Source: a bacterium (GTDB taxonomy: Bacteria > Patescibacteriota > Saccharimonadia > Saccharimonadales > UBA4665). Taken from it: DNA of 26,237 nt. This document shows, in pieces, positions 6,518-13,728 of this stretch. Made by a program: the position numbers and the translations under genes. The notes beneath the pieces were generated by a model. That model made no database searches, was not told the origin of the DNA, and saw only the letters and a list, made by a program, of their open reading frames with translations. Position 1 is the stretch's first letter. Each line of letters opens with the position of its first letter. The stretch spans positions 1-26,237 of the forward strand of contig JAJZWG010000002.1 in NCBI GenBank assembly GCA_021846795.1, in the 5' to 3' direction.

Positions 6518-7135
6518 ATGCTTATTATAATTATCGGTATCGTTTTTTTGTTTTTAATTATAAATGAATTTTATAGTCGAAAAAAAAATAAAACCAATGA
6601 ATTAGATCGAAAAATTGTTCATTTAGGAGTTGGTAGTTTTGTAGCTTTTTGGCCATTTCTAATTGATTATAATCAAATTCGATTACTTAGTTTAGCTTTT
6701 TTATTGGTAATTTTATTATCTAAAAAATTAAATTTTTTTCAATCTATTCACGCTGTAGAACGACCAACTATCGGCGAGATTTTTTTCGCATTGTCAGTTG
6801 GTTTAATTACTTACTTAACTAAAAATAACTTTGTTTATATGGCTGCTGTTTTACAGATGAGTTTAGCTGATGGCTTGGCAGCTGTTTTTGGTGTTAGTTT
6901 TGGTCGAAACAATCGCTATAAAATTTTTGGCCAATTTAAAAGTTTGATTGGAACTGCTGTATTTTTAGTGGTGTCGATTTTAATCCTAACAATAATTAAT
7001 TATTACGGCGCTTTAAATTTATCCAATATATATTTGATTATTTTAGCAGTATTTTTGGCAAGTATAGAAAATTTAGGAGTTTACGGCTCAGACAATTTAA
7101 TTATTCCTGTAATGACAGTTTTATTTTTTAAATAA
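6518..7135 (+). CDS. DGK1/VTE5/SEC59-family CTP-dependent lipid kinase
   Basis: A 205-residue polytopic membrane protein with about six to seven hydrophobic segments. It belongs to the family of yeast Dgk1 (CTP-dependent diacylglycerol kinase), Sec59 (dolichol kinase) and plant VTE5 (phytol kinase). Family features visible in order: RKIVHLGVG near residues 31-39, ERPTIGEIFFALSVG, MSLADGLAAVFGVSFGR, KSLIGTAVFLVVS, and a C-terminal GSDNLIIPVMTVLFF. These conserved loops form the CTP-using active site. A likely job is phosphorylating a lipid alcohol such as diacylglycerol or a polyprenol, which would suit recycling of the undecaprenyl or glycerolipid pool in a small genome. It is often auto-annotated as phosphatidate cytidylyltransferase. 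Its 3' end overlaps the convergent ATPase-like gene by 15 bases. Family is fairly sure, substrate is not. Confidence 0.83.
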   Translation: MLIIIIGIVFLFLIINEFYSRKKNKTNELDRKIVHLGVGSFVAFWPFLIDYNQIRLLSLAFLLVILLSKKLNFFQSIHAVERPTIGEIFFALSVGLITYLTKNNFVYMAAVLQMSLADGLAAVFGVSFGRNNRYKIFGQFKSLIGTAVFLVVSILILTIINYYGALNLSNIYLIILAVFLASIENLGVYGSDNLIIPVMTVLFFK

Positions 7136-8971
7136 GTTTTTATAATAGAACCTATTAGTAAATACAATTAAGAAGCTTAGAATTATAATTAAATATATAA
7201 TTTGAATTATCATGGATGTTAATAAAGATAAATTAAAAACTATTGCTAGATAGATTAAACTAAGATTAATAAGTAAAATTAACCAATAGATAATTTTCTG
7301 ACATAAAACGAAATATTTTGCTTTAATATATACATCACTAACAAGATTAAGATCATTATTAAAGATGATTAAGTCTGATTGCTTAATATTAGCTAAAGAA
7401 TTTTGCTCAAGATTAATATAAAATTCTGCTCTTGTTTTTAAAGGATTATCTTTGATTGTAGAATCGATTAAAGTAACTGGTCGTTTGGCAATATTTTCAA
7501 GATAATCAATTTTTTCTCGATAATTAAAATCAGCTAAAAAGTTTTTGATATTTAATTTTTGAGCAATTGTTTCAGTTGATTTTTTATGATCACTAGTTAA
7601 GATAATAATATTTTTAATCGATTTTTTAAACTTTTTTAAAGCTTTTTTTACATTTGGTTGAATATTTTGATAAAATTCTAAATAAGCGATTACTTCATTA
7701 TCATTAGCTATCACTAGACTTGAGTTATTAATGTTTTGAATTTGTTGAGCTTTAATTTTTAGATTATTGAGACTTTTCATTGATTTAATAGAACCAAAAT
7801 AATAATTTTTTTGATTAAAATTTAATTGAGTTAATTTAATATCTTTAAAAAAAATAATATTTTTCAGTTTAATGGGCTTAATATTATTTTCAGCCATATA
7901 GGATTTAATAGTCTGATAAAGTTTCGTTTCTGGATCAATAGCTTGATGAGCTAAAGCTATTATTTGAGATTGATCTAAATCTTTTTTTAAGATTTTAATT
8001 GTTTTGATCTTTTGATGGTCATCAGTTATTACGCCATTCTTATTTAAAATTAATGTTTTAGTATAAATAAATTTTTCAAATTTATGAATCGATTTAAAAA
8101 TAAGATTATTGTCACTAAGATTAAATAACAGTGGTTTAAAATCAAGCTTTGCTAAAATTAAAAAATAAAAAGGTGTAGATAAAAGGATTGTTCTTTGAAA
8201 ATCTAATCTATTTTGAGTAATCATATAGATAAAAACAGATAAAGCAATAATAGTTAAAGTGTAAGTAACGGTATTATTTTCAATAAATCGACTAAAATAT
8301 GATTGATTTTTAAGGGTGTTATTAAAGATCTTTAATTTATTTTGTTGATAACTTTCAAGAAAATTTTGGTTAGCTTTTATAATGACGGTGTTATTAAGTA
8401 ATTTAGCACTTTGTAAAACTTGATCACCAACTTCTAGTTGATAAATAGTATTATTAAATAAAAGTTTACCAGAACCTTTAATGATTTGACCGTCAATAGG
8501 GATTAATTCGTTTTTAAAAACTATCAACTTATTTTGTTTTTGAATATTTATAGCAGGAATATCATTATGATTTCGACCTTTTATTAAATGAGCTGATTCA
8601 ATATTAATTTGATTTTTTAAATATAAGTCATTGAGGTAGTTATTCATAAAATCAACTAATAAAGGATATGTAGCCATTAAAATTATATTAATAACAACTA
8701 ATAAATCATTTTGATAATAGAATTCAACGATAATTGCCAAAAAAATTAAAATATTAATATCGGTTTCGTTAAATTTGATTTTAAGGTATATATTGTAAAT
8801 TTGAGGAATTAAAAGAAGAGCTACTAATATGATTAAGGTGATGTTTAATGCGGTTGTTTTGTGTAAAATTTCTAAACAAATATAAGTAAGTAAAATAATT
8901 AAAGAACCAATTAGAATGCCAAATTTAGACAATATTTTTGATAAATTTTGCCAAAAAGAATTTTCCATCAT
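7121..8971 (-). CDS. P1B-type ATPase homologue lacking catalytic residues
   Basis: A 616-residue membrane protein built like a heavy-metal P-type ATPase: four N-terminal hydrophobic segments, an actuator-like domain (FKNELIPIDGQIIKGSGKL, ~152-170), two more membrane segments (~235-280), a P/N domain and a C-terminal membrane pair. The key signatures are altered. Where DKTGT should sit the protein has NKNGVIT, with Asn310 replacing the phosphorylated Asp and Asn312 replacing Thr. No TGE motif is seen near 168-186. The CPC membrane motif appears as STPF (265-268). The GDGxND hinge appears as LIDSTIKDNPL (501-511). ILTSDHKKSTETIAQKL (457-473) still matches the LTGD region. The reading frame is undamaged over 1.8 kb, so this looks like a maintained non-catalytic relative rather than a fresh pseudogene. 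TATAAT lies eight bases before the start; ATG 8968 is an alternative start. Confidence 0.8.
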   Translation of the reverse strand: MMENSFWQNLSKILSKFGILIGSLIILLTYICLEILHKTTALNITLIILVALLLIPQIYNIYLKIKFNETDINILIFLAIIVEFYYQNDLLVVINIILMATYPLLVDFMNNYLNDLYLKNQINIESAHLIKGRNHNDIPAINIQKQNKLIVFKNELIPIDGQIIKGSGKLLFNNTIYQLEVGDQVLQSAKLLNNTVIIKANQNFLESYQQNKLKIFNNTLKNQSYFSRFIENNTVTYTLTIIALSVFIYMITQNRLDFQRTILLSTPFYFLILAKLDFKPLLFNLSDNNLIFKSIHKFEKFIYTKTLILNKNGVITDDHQKIKTIKILKKDLDQSQIIALAHQAIDPETKLYQTIKSYMAENNIKPIKLKNIIFFKDIKLTQLNFNQKNYYFGSIKSMKSLNNLKIKAQQIQNINNSSLVIANDNEVIAYLEFYQNIQPNVKKALKKFKKSIKNIIILTSDHKKSTETIAQKLNIKNFLADFNYREKIDYLENIAKRPVTLIDSTIKDNPLKTRAEFYINLEQNSLANIKQSDLIIFNNDLNLVSDVYIKAKYFVLCQKIIYWLILLINLSLIYLAIVFNLSLLTSMIIQIIYLIIILSFLIVFTNRFYYKNLFKK

Positions 8972-8979
8972 TTGATAAA

Positions 8980-8985
8980 ATTATA
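8980..8985 (-). promoter_or_regulatory. -10 box of the ATPase-like gene
   Basis: TATAAT on the minus strand, eight bases (TTTATCAA) before the ATG at 8971. The tandem ATG ATG start leaves either codon possible. Confidence 0.6.
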
Positions 8986-9114
8986 GCAAGTTTAAGTTTA
9001 AAATTATAAACCGAATAAGTTTAATCTATTTTTCAGTTAAATATAATAGATTGAAGACACTGATTTTTGATTTTCGTTAAGAAAGTATTTCATGTTAAAA
9101 TTCTGTTTAAGTTT

Positions 9115-10698
9115 ATGAATGATTTTCAACAATATAATCGGTCTTCCGATGACCGAGACGATAATTTTAGGGTCAGCCCAAATTTTAATAATAATCAATC
9201 GATTGATGGGGTAAGACGTTTGCCAATAAATAATAAAGCACCAAGAATTCAATCTAAACCTTCCTTGGTGGGTTTAACTATACCGACTAATTTTTCTATT
9301 AATGATGAAAATAAAGGAACTAAAAGGAAGAATAAAAAAATTAAAAAGCCTCGTTCTAAAAAAAGACGAGTTGTTATTTGGTCGTTTGTTATTACTCTAC
9401 TACTTATCGTAGGCTTCGGCGGGTATTTTTTAGTTAATGGACTTAACGCTATTAATAAAGTATTTCATGGTAACGTTTTTAGTGATTTGGCTGCTCCGTT
9501 TGAAAGTACTAATTTAAAAAATCAAAATGGGCGAGTTAATATTTTAGTAGCTGGTTGGCAGGGAAAAGGTTCTGATGAAGGTCCATTAACTGATTCGATT
9601 ATGGTGGTTAGTATTAATACTAAAAATGATACGGCTTTTGTTTTGTCAATACCTAGGGATTTATGGGTATATGTGCCAGGTCTTCAATCTTATCAAAAAA
9701 TTAATGCTGCGGCCGACGATACTCATTTTAAAAAAGCTGGTTATCCTAATGGTGGTATGGGTGAATTAGAGTTTATTTTAAATAAACAATTGGGTATCCC
9801 AATCGATTATGAAGTTTTGGTTGATTATCAAGCTTTTAAAGATGCTGTTAGTGCTGTTGGTGGTATTACAGTCAATATTCAAAGTCCTAATCCATTAGGT
9901 TTGTATGATCCTTATGCACATCTAAAATTACCTAATGGTATTGTTCATTTAAATGCTCAAACAGCCTTAGATTTAGCATTAGCTAGGGGAGATGGTCCTG
10001 GATCGTATGGTTTTCCTTTAGCGGACTTTAACCGAACTCAACACCAAAGACAGATTCTATTAGCAATTTTTCAAAAAGCTACCCAGCTTAATTTCTTGGC
10101 TAATCCTAATAACATTACTAATTTATTTAATTCTTTTGGTAATAATGTTCAAACCGATTTATCTTTTAAAGATATTTTGGCTTTAGTTAAAATTGCTCGA
10201 AGTATGAATATTAATCAAATTGAATCTTTTGCTTTTTCTTATGGTAGTACATACAACCATCCACATCCGCTTTTAACTAATTATTTTTCTCGATCAACTG
10301 GCCAAGATGCTATTATTCCAGTTAAAGGTATTGGTAATTATTCAGGTTTAACCCAGTACTATAATCAATTAACCTCTTCAAATCCTTTAATTCAAGAGTC
10401 AGCTCCAATAGTAATTTTAAATGGTACTAATAAAGTTGGTTTAGCCGGTCAAGTTAAATCAATGTTGATTAAAAAAGGTTATCGTGTGGCTTATATTGGT
10501 GATGCCAAAAATCAATATGCTAATAGTTTAATTATTAATCAATCTGGTGGTTCTGAACCAAAAACTTTGGCGGCTTTAACAAGTCAGTTTAAAGGGATGC
10601 CGATTACTAGTAGTGTTGGCTATAGTGGTGAGTCTAGTGAGGCTAATGGATATTTAGCCAGCTTTGTGATTGTTCTGGGTAATAATTTTAAAGCTTAA
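9115..10698 (+). CDS. LCP (LytR-CpsA-Psr) family cell-wall polymer ligase
   Basis: A 527-residue membrane-anchored enzyme predicted to move undecaprenyl-phosphate-linked glycopolymers onto peptidoglycan or a related acceptor outside the membrane. Order: a ~75-residue disordered Asn/Asp-rich then strongly basic cytoplasmic tail, one membrane helix at ~86-108, an LCP catalytic domain from ~140 (VNILVAGW, LTDSIMVVSIN with Asp160, LSIPRDLWV with Arg181, DFNRTQHQRQIL with further conserved Arg residues), and a C-terminal LytR_C domain from ~435 (PIVILNGTNKVGLAGQVKSM). ATG 9115 was chosen; a TTG 16 codons upstream would add a hydrophobic stretch before the charged tail and has no support. A TAAAAT lies 13 bases before the ATG and there is no Shine-Dalgarno. 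PAP2 and GtrA/GtrB-type genes in the window fit the same pathway area. Confidence 0.93.
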   Translation: MNDFQQYNRSSDDRDDNFRVSPNFNNNQSIDGVRRLPINNKAPRIQSKPSLVGLTIPTNFSINDENKGTKRKNKKIKKPRSKKRRVVIWSFVITLLLIVGFGGYFLVNGLNAINKVFHGNVFSDLAAPFESTNLKNQNGRVNILVAGWQGKGSDEGPLTDSIMVVSINTKNDTAFVLSIPRDLWVYVPGLQSYQKINAAADDTHFKKAGYPNGGMGELEFILNKQLGIPIDYEVLVDYQAFKDAVSAVGGITVNIQSPNPLGLYDPYAHLKLPNGIVHLNAQTALDLALARGDGPGSYGFPLADFNRTQHQRQILLAIFQKATQLNFLANPNNITNLFNSFGNNVQTDLSFKDILALVKIARSMNINQIESFAFSYGSTYNHPHPLLTNYFSRSTGQDAIIPVKGIGNYSGLTQYYNQLTSSNPLIQESAPIVILNGTNKVGLAGQVKSMLIKKGYRVAYIGDAKNQYANSLIINQSGGSEPKTLAALTSQFKGMPITSSVGYSGESSEANGYLASFVIVLGNNFKA

Positions 10699-10707
10699 AT
10701 CAAGATA

Positions 10708-11061
10708 TTATTTATGATTTGGGAAAGTAATAGAAGTAATAAAAGTTTTAGTTGTTTTATGGTGTTTTTTAGTAATTGAAATTGAAAGTTTTGGGATATC
10801 ATCTTTATATTTATAATAAACAATCATTGAAACCATAATTAAGTAAAAAATGAACCAAGCTATTTCAGCAATTAAGAATGGAATAGTTTTAATGTTAATA
10901 GCATAAAGCAATGATATAAAACCACTAAGTGTCCAAATCGACCAAGTTATTACGCTAAATTGATCGGTTTTTTTAGTTTGATGTAATTTTTTTATTTGTG
11001 GCAACATCGCTAAAACCGAAATCATTGTTGTTATTAAGTATAATATTTTTATAAAGTCCAT
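10708..11061 (-). CDS. SemiSWEET/PQ-loop-like membrane protein
   Basis: A 117-residue protein with three hydrophobic helices (about residues 4-20, 38-57 and 60-84). The first helix ends in LPQIKKLHQTKKTDQFSV, the Pro-Gln PQ-loop signature with the following Ser. SITWSIW-like sequence and a second helix follow, as in SemiSWEET half-transporters, which dimerise to pass small sugars. A basic, Ser/Thr-rich cytoplasmic tail of ~30 residues is an extension beyond the usual ~85-95 residues. A purine-rich GAGAAAGAA precedes the ATG and may be a weak ribosome-binding site. Substrate unknown. A 33-codon ORF for a membrane peptide lies just upstream on the same strand and may be co-transcribed. Confidence 0.75.
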   Translation of the reverse strand: MDFIKILYLITTMISVLAMLPQIKKLHQTKKTDQFSVITWSIWTLSGFISLLYAINIKTIPFLIAEIAWFIFYLIMVSMIVYYKYKDDIPKLSISITKKHHKTTKTFITSITFPNHK

Positions 11062-11078
11062 TTCTTTCTCTTTTTCTT

Positions 11079-11180
11079 TTATGAAGCAATTAATATGAAA
11101 ACAATCATAATTAGCATAAAATGATTATCAATTAGTATTTCATTTAATTGATTCTTTTCTTGATTAATTTTATCTAACAA
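11079..11180 (-). CDS. Possible 33-residue membrane peptide
   Basis: A TTG-initiated ORF preceded by AAAGGAT about six bases upstream. It reads MLDKINQEKNQLNEILIDNH followed by the hydrophobic tail FMLIMIVFILIAS: a short amphipathic or coiled N-terminus and one membrane helix. It stops 17 bases before the SemiSWEET-like ATG on the same strand. The polar-then-hydrophobic layout and the Shine-Dalgarno-like motif suggest a translated small protein, but the length makes chance a real alternative. Confidence 0.35.
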   Translation of the reverse strand: MLDKINQEKNQLNEILIDNHFMLIMIVFILIAS

Positions 11181-11296
11181 TTTTTATCCTTTTTATTTTT
11201 GTTGATAATGTATGTATATTATCATATAGTATGAATATTGTCAATATTATTGTATATAAAATAATTTAAGAATTGTATTTAATTAAAGCAAATTTA

Positions 11297-11374
11297 TGGG
11301 GCGAATGATGGGACTTGAACCCACGGCCTCCGGAGCCACAATCCGGCGCTCTAACCAACTGAGCTACATCCGCC
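11297..11374 (-). tRNA. tRNA-His (anticodon GTG)
   Basis: Complete cloverleaf on the minus strand. Acceptor GCGGATG/CATTCGC (one G-T pair), an encoded G at -1 (11374) facing C73 (11300) as required for histidyl-tRNA synthetase, anticodon stem CCGGA/TCCGG around TTGTGGC, T-loop TTCAAGT, CCA at 11297-11299. Confidence 0.97.
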
Positions 11375-11403
11375 AAGTATTTCTTATTTTATCATTTTTT
11401 TGT

Positions 11404-11409
11404 TAAAAT
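11404..11409 (+). promoter_or_regulatory. -10-like box of the PAP2 gene
   Basis: TAAAAT seven bases before the ATG at 11417. It is one base off consensus, with the same short spacing to the start codon as most genes in the window. Confidence 0.45.
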
Positions 11410-11416
11410 AAAATTT

Positions 11417-12100
11417 ATGGATATAACTACAAGAAAACAGATTAAGATATTTAATCAATCATTTGATTTCAATTATTTTGTTGGTTTGATAATAGGTCTT
11501 ATAATTTTTATTCCTTGTTTGATTTTGGGATTTCAACATCAGTTAACTGGTTTTGAAAAATCCGTGTTTTTATATATTAATGATTGGCCTAATTTTTTAA
11601 AAGAGCCAGCCGTGTTAATTACTAATGGTTTGGGTGCTGCTTATCCAATTGCACTATGTGTTTTAATACCAATTGCTTTTAAAAGATATAAATTAGCTTG
11701 GCGTTTCTTTTTTGTAGTTGGAGCAGCTGGAGTTGTGATGGAGGTAATTAAACGTGTTGTTTTGGAGCCCAGGCCATATATTTTGCTTCACAACCAATTA
11801 AACAACAGATCATTATCAACGGGTGATTATAGTTTTCCGTCCGGGCATGTAGTTGTAGCCACAGCTATGGCTTTAGTATTATGGCTAATTTTACCCAAGA
11901 AATGGCGATTTGTATCTGTTGTTTGGATATTATTAGTAGCCATTTCGAGAGTATATCTTGGTGCTCATTCTCCAGTCGACGTTATCGCTGGTTTTTCGGT
12001 CGGGCTTATAATATTTGATATTATTGAATTATTACCACCCAAATTAGCTAAAAAACTTTATTTAGATGATGATGCGTCTTTATTGAATAAAAATAAATAG
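11417..12100 (+). CDS. PAP2-family membrane phosphatase
   Basis: A 227-residue, six-helix integral membrane phosphatase. The three PAP2 motifs are intact: KRVVLEPRP (Lys112, Arg119, Pro120), SFPSGH (141-144, with the acid/base His144) and SRVYLGAHSPVD (Arg178, nucleophile His184, Asp188). Members dephosphorylate undecaprenyl pyrophosphate, phosphatidylglycerol phosphate or phosphatidic acid. Recycling of the wall lipid carrier is the most useful role beside LCP and Mur enzymes, but substrate cannot be read from sequence. The C-terminus is polar and cytoplasmic. It converges on the next gene with only three bases between stops. Confidence 0.92.
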   Translation: MDITTRKQIKIFNQSFDFNYFVGLIIGLIIFIPCLILGFQHQLTGFEKSVFLYINDWPNFLKEPAVLITNGLGAAYPIALCVLIPIAFKRYKLAWRFFFVVGAAGVVMEVIKRVVLEPRPYILLHNQLNNRSLSTGDYSFPSGHVVVATAMALVLWLILPKKWRFVSVVWILLVAISRVYLGAHSPVDVIAGFSVGLIIFDIIELLPPKLAKKLYLDDDASLLNKNK

Positions 12101-12103
12101 TTT

Positions 12104-12658
12104 TTATTTTATTTTATTATTTTTTATTGGAGTAACATAACCAACATTTTTATTGTTTTGATTTGCTTGAATTATTGAACCGGCTTTATTGATGTAGGTA
12201 CTGATTGTCGGAGCATTATAACCTTTTATTACTATTAAACTTGGATCAGGTACTTTATTATTAGTTTTGTCTAATTGTATGTTGAGTGGTTTTTGTCGTT
12301 GAAAAGCGAAATAAGTTTGATTATTGATTGGATCTTTGAATTCAATAGGGTGACCTTGATCTAAACCAGAAACAGCACTAGGTACTTGAACAGATTTTTT
12401 AGTTGTTAAAATTTGACCTCCTTGAGCCAGTATACTAATATATGCTTGACCTAATTGATAAGGAGTTATGTTGTTATTCCAGTTTGATATACCCGGTTCT
12501 TGGCTGTTGTGTTGGTTTATTTCTGTAGTTGGTGTTGTATTTTTTTTAGAAGAACTTAAATTTTTACCTGGAAGCATATTCATAGCTGCAATTAATGATA
12601 CAACAGCTATACTACTGGGCATTATTCGTTTTTCTACCAAATGTTTATTTTTTTCCAT
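12104..12658 (-). CDS. Hypothetical exported or anchored protein
   Basis: I do not recognise the family. The 184-residue product has a basic N-terminus, one hydrophobic stretch at ~14-30 (PSSIAVVSLIAAMNMLP) that could be a signal peptide or anchor, and then a Ser/Thr/Asn/Gln-rich exterior part. The region ITPYQLGQAYISILAQGG and a later LIVIKGYNAPTISTYINKAG suggest a small folded domain. There is no cysteine, so it is not a lipoprotein. TATAAA lies eight bases before the ATG. It converges with the PAP2 gene; no functional link is evident. Confidence 0.7.
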   Translation of the reverse strand: MEKNKHLVEKRIMPSSIAVVSLIAAMNMLPGKNLSSSKKNTTPTTEINQHNSQEPGISNWNNNITPYQLGQAYISILAQGGQILTTKKSVQVPSAVSGLDQGHPIEFKDPINNQTYFAFQRQKPLNIQLDKTNNKVPDPSLIVIKGYNAPTISTYINKAGSIIQANQNNKNVGYVTPIKNNKIK

Positions 12659-12687
12659 GATAATACTTTATACTAAAAAGACATATA

Positions 12688-12835
12688 TGTCAAGTTGTTG
12701 TTGTGGTTCACTACCTAAGCGCCACTTCTGTATCTTGTATTCTGGCTTTAAATTCATTAGGAGTCAAGTAATTTAATGATTGATGTGGTCTATAGTTATG
12801 GTATTTAACTAGCCATTGGTTAATAAGTGGTCCAG
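12688..12835 (-). mobile_element. Remnant of an IS3/IS481-type insertion sequence
   Basis: The last ~38 codons of a transposase (LINQWLVKYHNYRPHQSLNY, then LTPNEF) followed by ~20 bases ending in TGTCAAG at 12688, which could be the element's terminal repeat. The W-x-x-x-Y-N-x-x-R-P-H-x-S-L and T-P-x-E-F pattern marks the C-terminus of the IS3/IS481 DDE transposase group. The rest of the element is absent, so it was left by a deletion. Confidence 0.65.
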
Positions 12836-12965
12836 AAAATTCATAAGTATTAAATTGACTCTTATTCAAGGAAGTCGCAAATCGAGTATTATGGTCTTTA
12901 ATGAATTCGTCAATAAAAGGGAATAATACCTCATTAATGTCAATAGCGATTTTCTCCTTACTCAT
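12711..12965 (-). pseudogene. Chimeric ORF: nucleotidase N-terminus joined to transposase tail
   Basis: An 84-codon ORF made of two unrelated pieces. Residues 1-~43 (MSKEKIAIDINEVLFPFIDE, then a helix with HNTRFATSLNKSQFNTYEF) look like the start of a HAD-superfamily 5'(3')-deoxyribonucleotidase-like protein. Residues ~45-84 are the C-terminal end of an IS3/IS481-type transposase. Of the expected catalytic D-x-D the second Asp is replaced by Asn (IDINEV), and the rest of the HAD domain is missing. An IS insertion followed by deletion would produce this. It is unlikely to be an active enzyme; whether the peptide is made is unknown. It marks the left side of the accessory patch. Confidence 0.72.
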
Positions 12966-12985
12966 TATGTAGAATTATAACAACC

Positions 12986-13056
12986 CCTACAGGATTCGAA
13001 CAGATTAAAACTGTAGTTTAGAAAAATTTTGACAGGGGTGACTATACAAATAGTAC
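12986..13056 (+). repeat. Direct repeat, left copy (R1)
   Basis: A 71-base sequence repeated at 14241-14312 with five substitutions and one single-base indel. It begins CCTACAGGATTCGAAC, which resembles the complement of a tRNA acceptor/T-arm region, and contains the inverted hexamers CTACAG and CTGTAG. Together the copies bracket a toxin-antitoxin pair and a MazG-like gene. Confidence 0.9.
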
Positions 13057-13068
13057 CCCCTACTTGAT

Positions 13069-13146
13069 ATGTTTAGAAAAAATTATTACCAGGCAATTGT
13101 TGATACAGCCAAAGAATTAGAAAAAGAACCATCCTTACTTATATAA
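13069..13146 (+). pseudogene. Possible gene fragment (25 codons)
   Basis: A short plus-strand ORF beginning MFRKNYYQAIVDTAKELEKE and ending after five more residues, directly after repeat R1. The composition looks protein-like and ends abruptly where the toxin gene on the other strand begins, so it may be the start of a displaced gene. Too short to identify; chance is possible. Confidence 0.2.
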
Positions 13147-13395
13147 CTGATTATGAGTACCGACAGCAACAAGTAAGGCTACGTCTTTGCCTATAGGCTT
13201 GTAGTGTATTCTCCAGTCACCTCCAAAGCTTATTGAACGATAACCTTTCCATTCGCCAGTTAGGGGGTGATTATACAGACGCTCATGATAAGGTTCTACT
13301 TGAAATAGCTCGAGAGCTTCCTTTAAGCGTCGCTTGTGTGAGTCTTGTAATTTAATAACTTGCCTCTGAAATGATTTATGATATCGAAGTTTCAT
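13135..13395 (-). CDS. YafQ/RelE-type mRNA interferase toxin
   Basis: An 86-residue toxin of the RelE/YafQ superfamily, which cuts mRNA in the ribosomal A site. Signature segments: LYNHPLTGEWKGYRSISFGG, DWRIHYK and a C-terminal VGTHNQLYK. His43, Asp60 and His81 line up by eye with catalytic residues of YafQ, while the position usually occupied by a His after the conserved Tyr-Arg reads Ser56. I chose ATG 13395 over a TTG two codons upstream. The gene lies 14 bases after the antitoxin stop on the same strand and is presumably driven by the antitoxin promoter. Both lie inside the repeat-bounded islet. It should be active if the Ser substitution is tolerated. Confidence 0.88.
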   Translation of the reverse strand: MKLRYHKSFQRQVIKLQDSHKRRLKEALELFQVEPYHERLYNHPLTGEWKGYRSISFGGDWRIHYKPIGKDVALLVAVGTHNQLYK

Positions 13396-13409
13396 AAACA
13401 AATGTGTTT

Positions 13410-13691
13410 TTAGGCTGTTTTTTCAAGGTGTTCAAACATTTCATCAACAGAATCAAATTCAGGTGAGATATTTTGGCCAGTTTGAAGGTCTTTTTCAACT
13501 TCTTGCATGATTTTTACAAGGTAAGGTGTTGGCTCTAAGGTGGTACTAAGAACTATTTTCCTATCTCTTAGGGCTTGCTTAACTAGTAGATTTACAAATG
13601 CAGTAGTTGAAATGCCCAGCTCGCTCGCAAAAGATTTAAGCTCATCTTTTGTGTCCGCGTCGGTTTTGACAGTAAGTAGTACAGTACTCAT
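13410..13691 (-). CDS. RelB/DinJ-family antitoxin
   Basis: A 93-residue antitoxin. The N-terminal ribbon-helix-helix (STVLLTVKTDADTKDELKSF, then ASELGISTTAFVNLLVKQAL) dimerises on DNA. The C-terminal part (VKIMQEVEKDLQTGQ, then an acidic SVDEMFEHLEKT end) should wrap the toxin. ATG 13691 fits the family and the promoter; the frame runs ten codons further upstream but that part would span the promoter itself. A near-perfect promoter and a long palindrome overlap the 5' side, matching known RelB-type autorepression. The toxin gene follows at 13395. Confidence 0.88.
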   Translation of the reverse strand: MSTVLLTVKTDADTKDELKSFASELGISTTAFVNLLVKQALRDRKIVLSTTLEPTPYLVKIMQEVEKDLQTGQNISPEFDSVDEMFEHLEKTA

Positions 13692-13728
13692 ATGCATACA
13701 TTGTATATAGAACGTATACATATGTCAA
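13689..13728 (-). promoter_or_regulatory. Promoter and palindromic operator of the RelB/YafQ operon
   Basis: Read on the minus strand: TTGACA (13723-13728), a 17-base spacer, TACAAT (13700-13705), then eight bases to the ATG. CATATGCATAC (13689-13699) and GTATACATATG (13714-13724) form an inverted repeat matching at 10 of 11 positions and centred near the -10 box, a natural operator for a dimeric ribbon-helix-helix repressor. Confidence 0.8.

Noticed and set aside
9067..9114. TTG-started N-terminal extension of the LCP protein
   Set aside because: It would add a hydrophobic stretch before the charged cytoplasmic tail, has no ribosome-binding site, and overlaps the likely promoter region.
12681..13728. 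TATGTCAAG near 12686 and again near 13721 as paired IS ends
   Set aside because: The second copy is the -35 region and operator of the RelB promoter and the similarity stops after nine bases.
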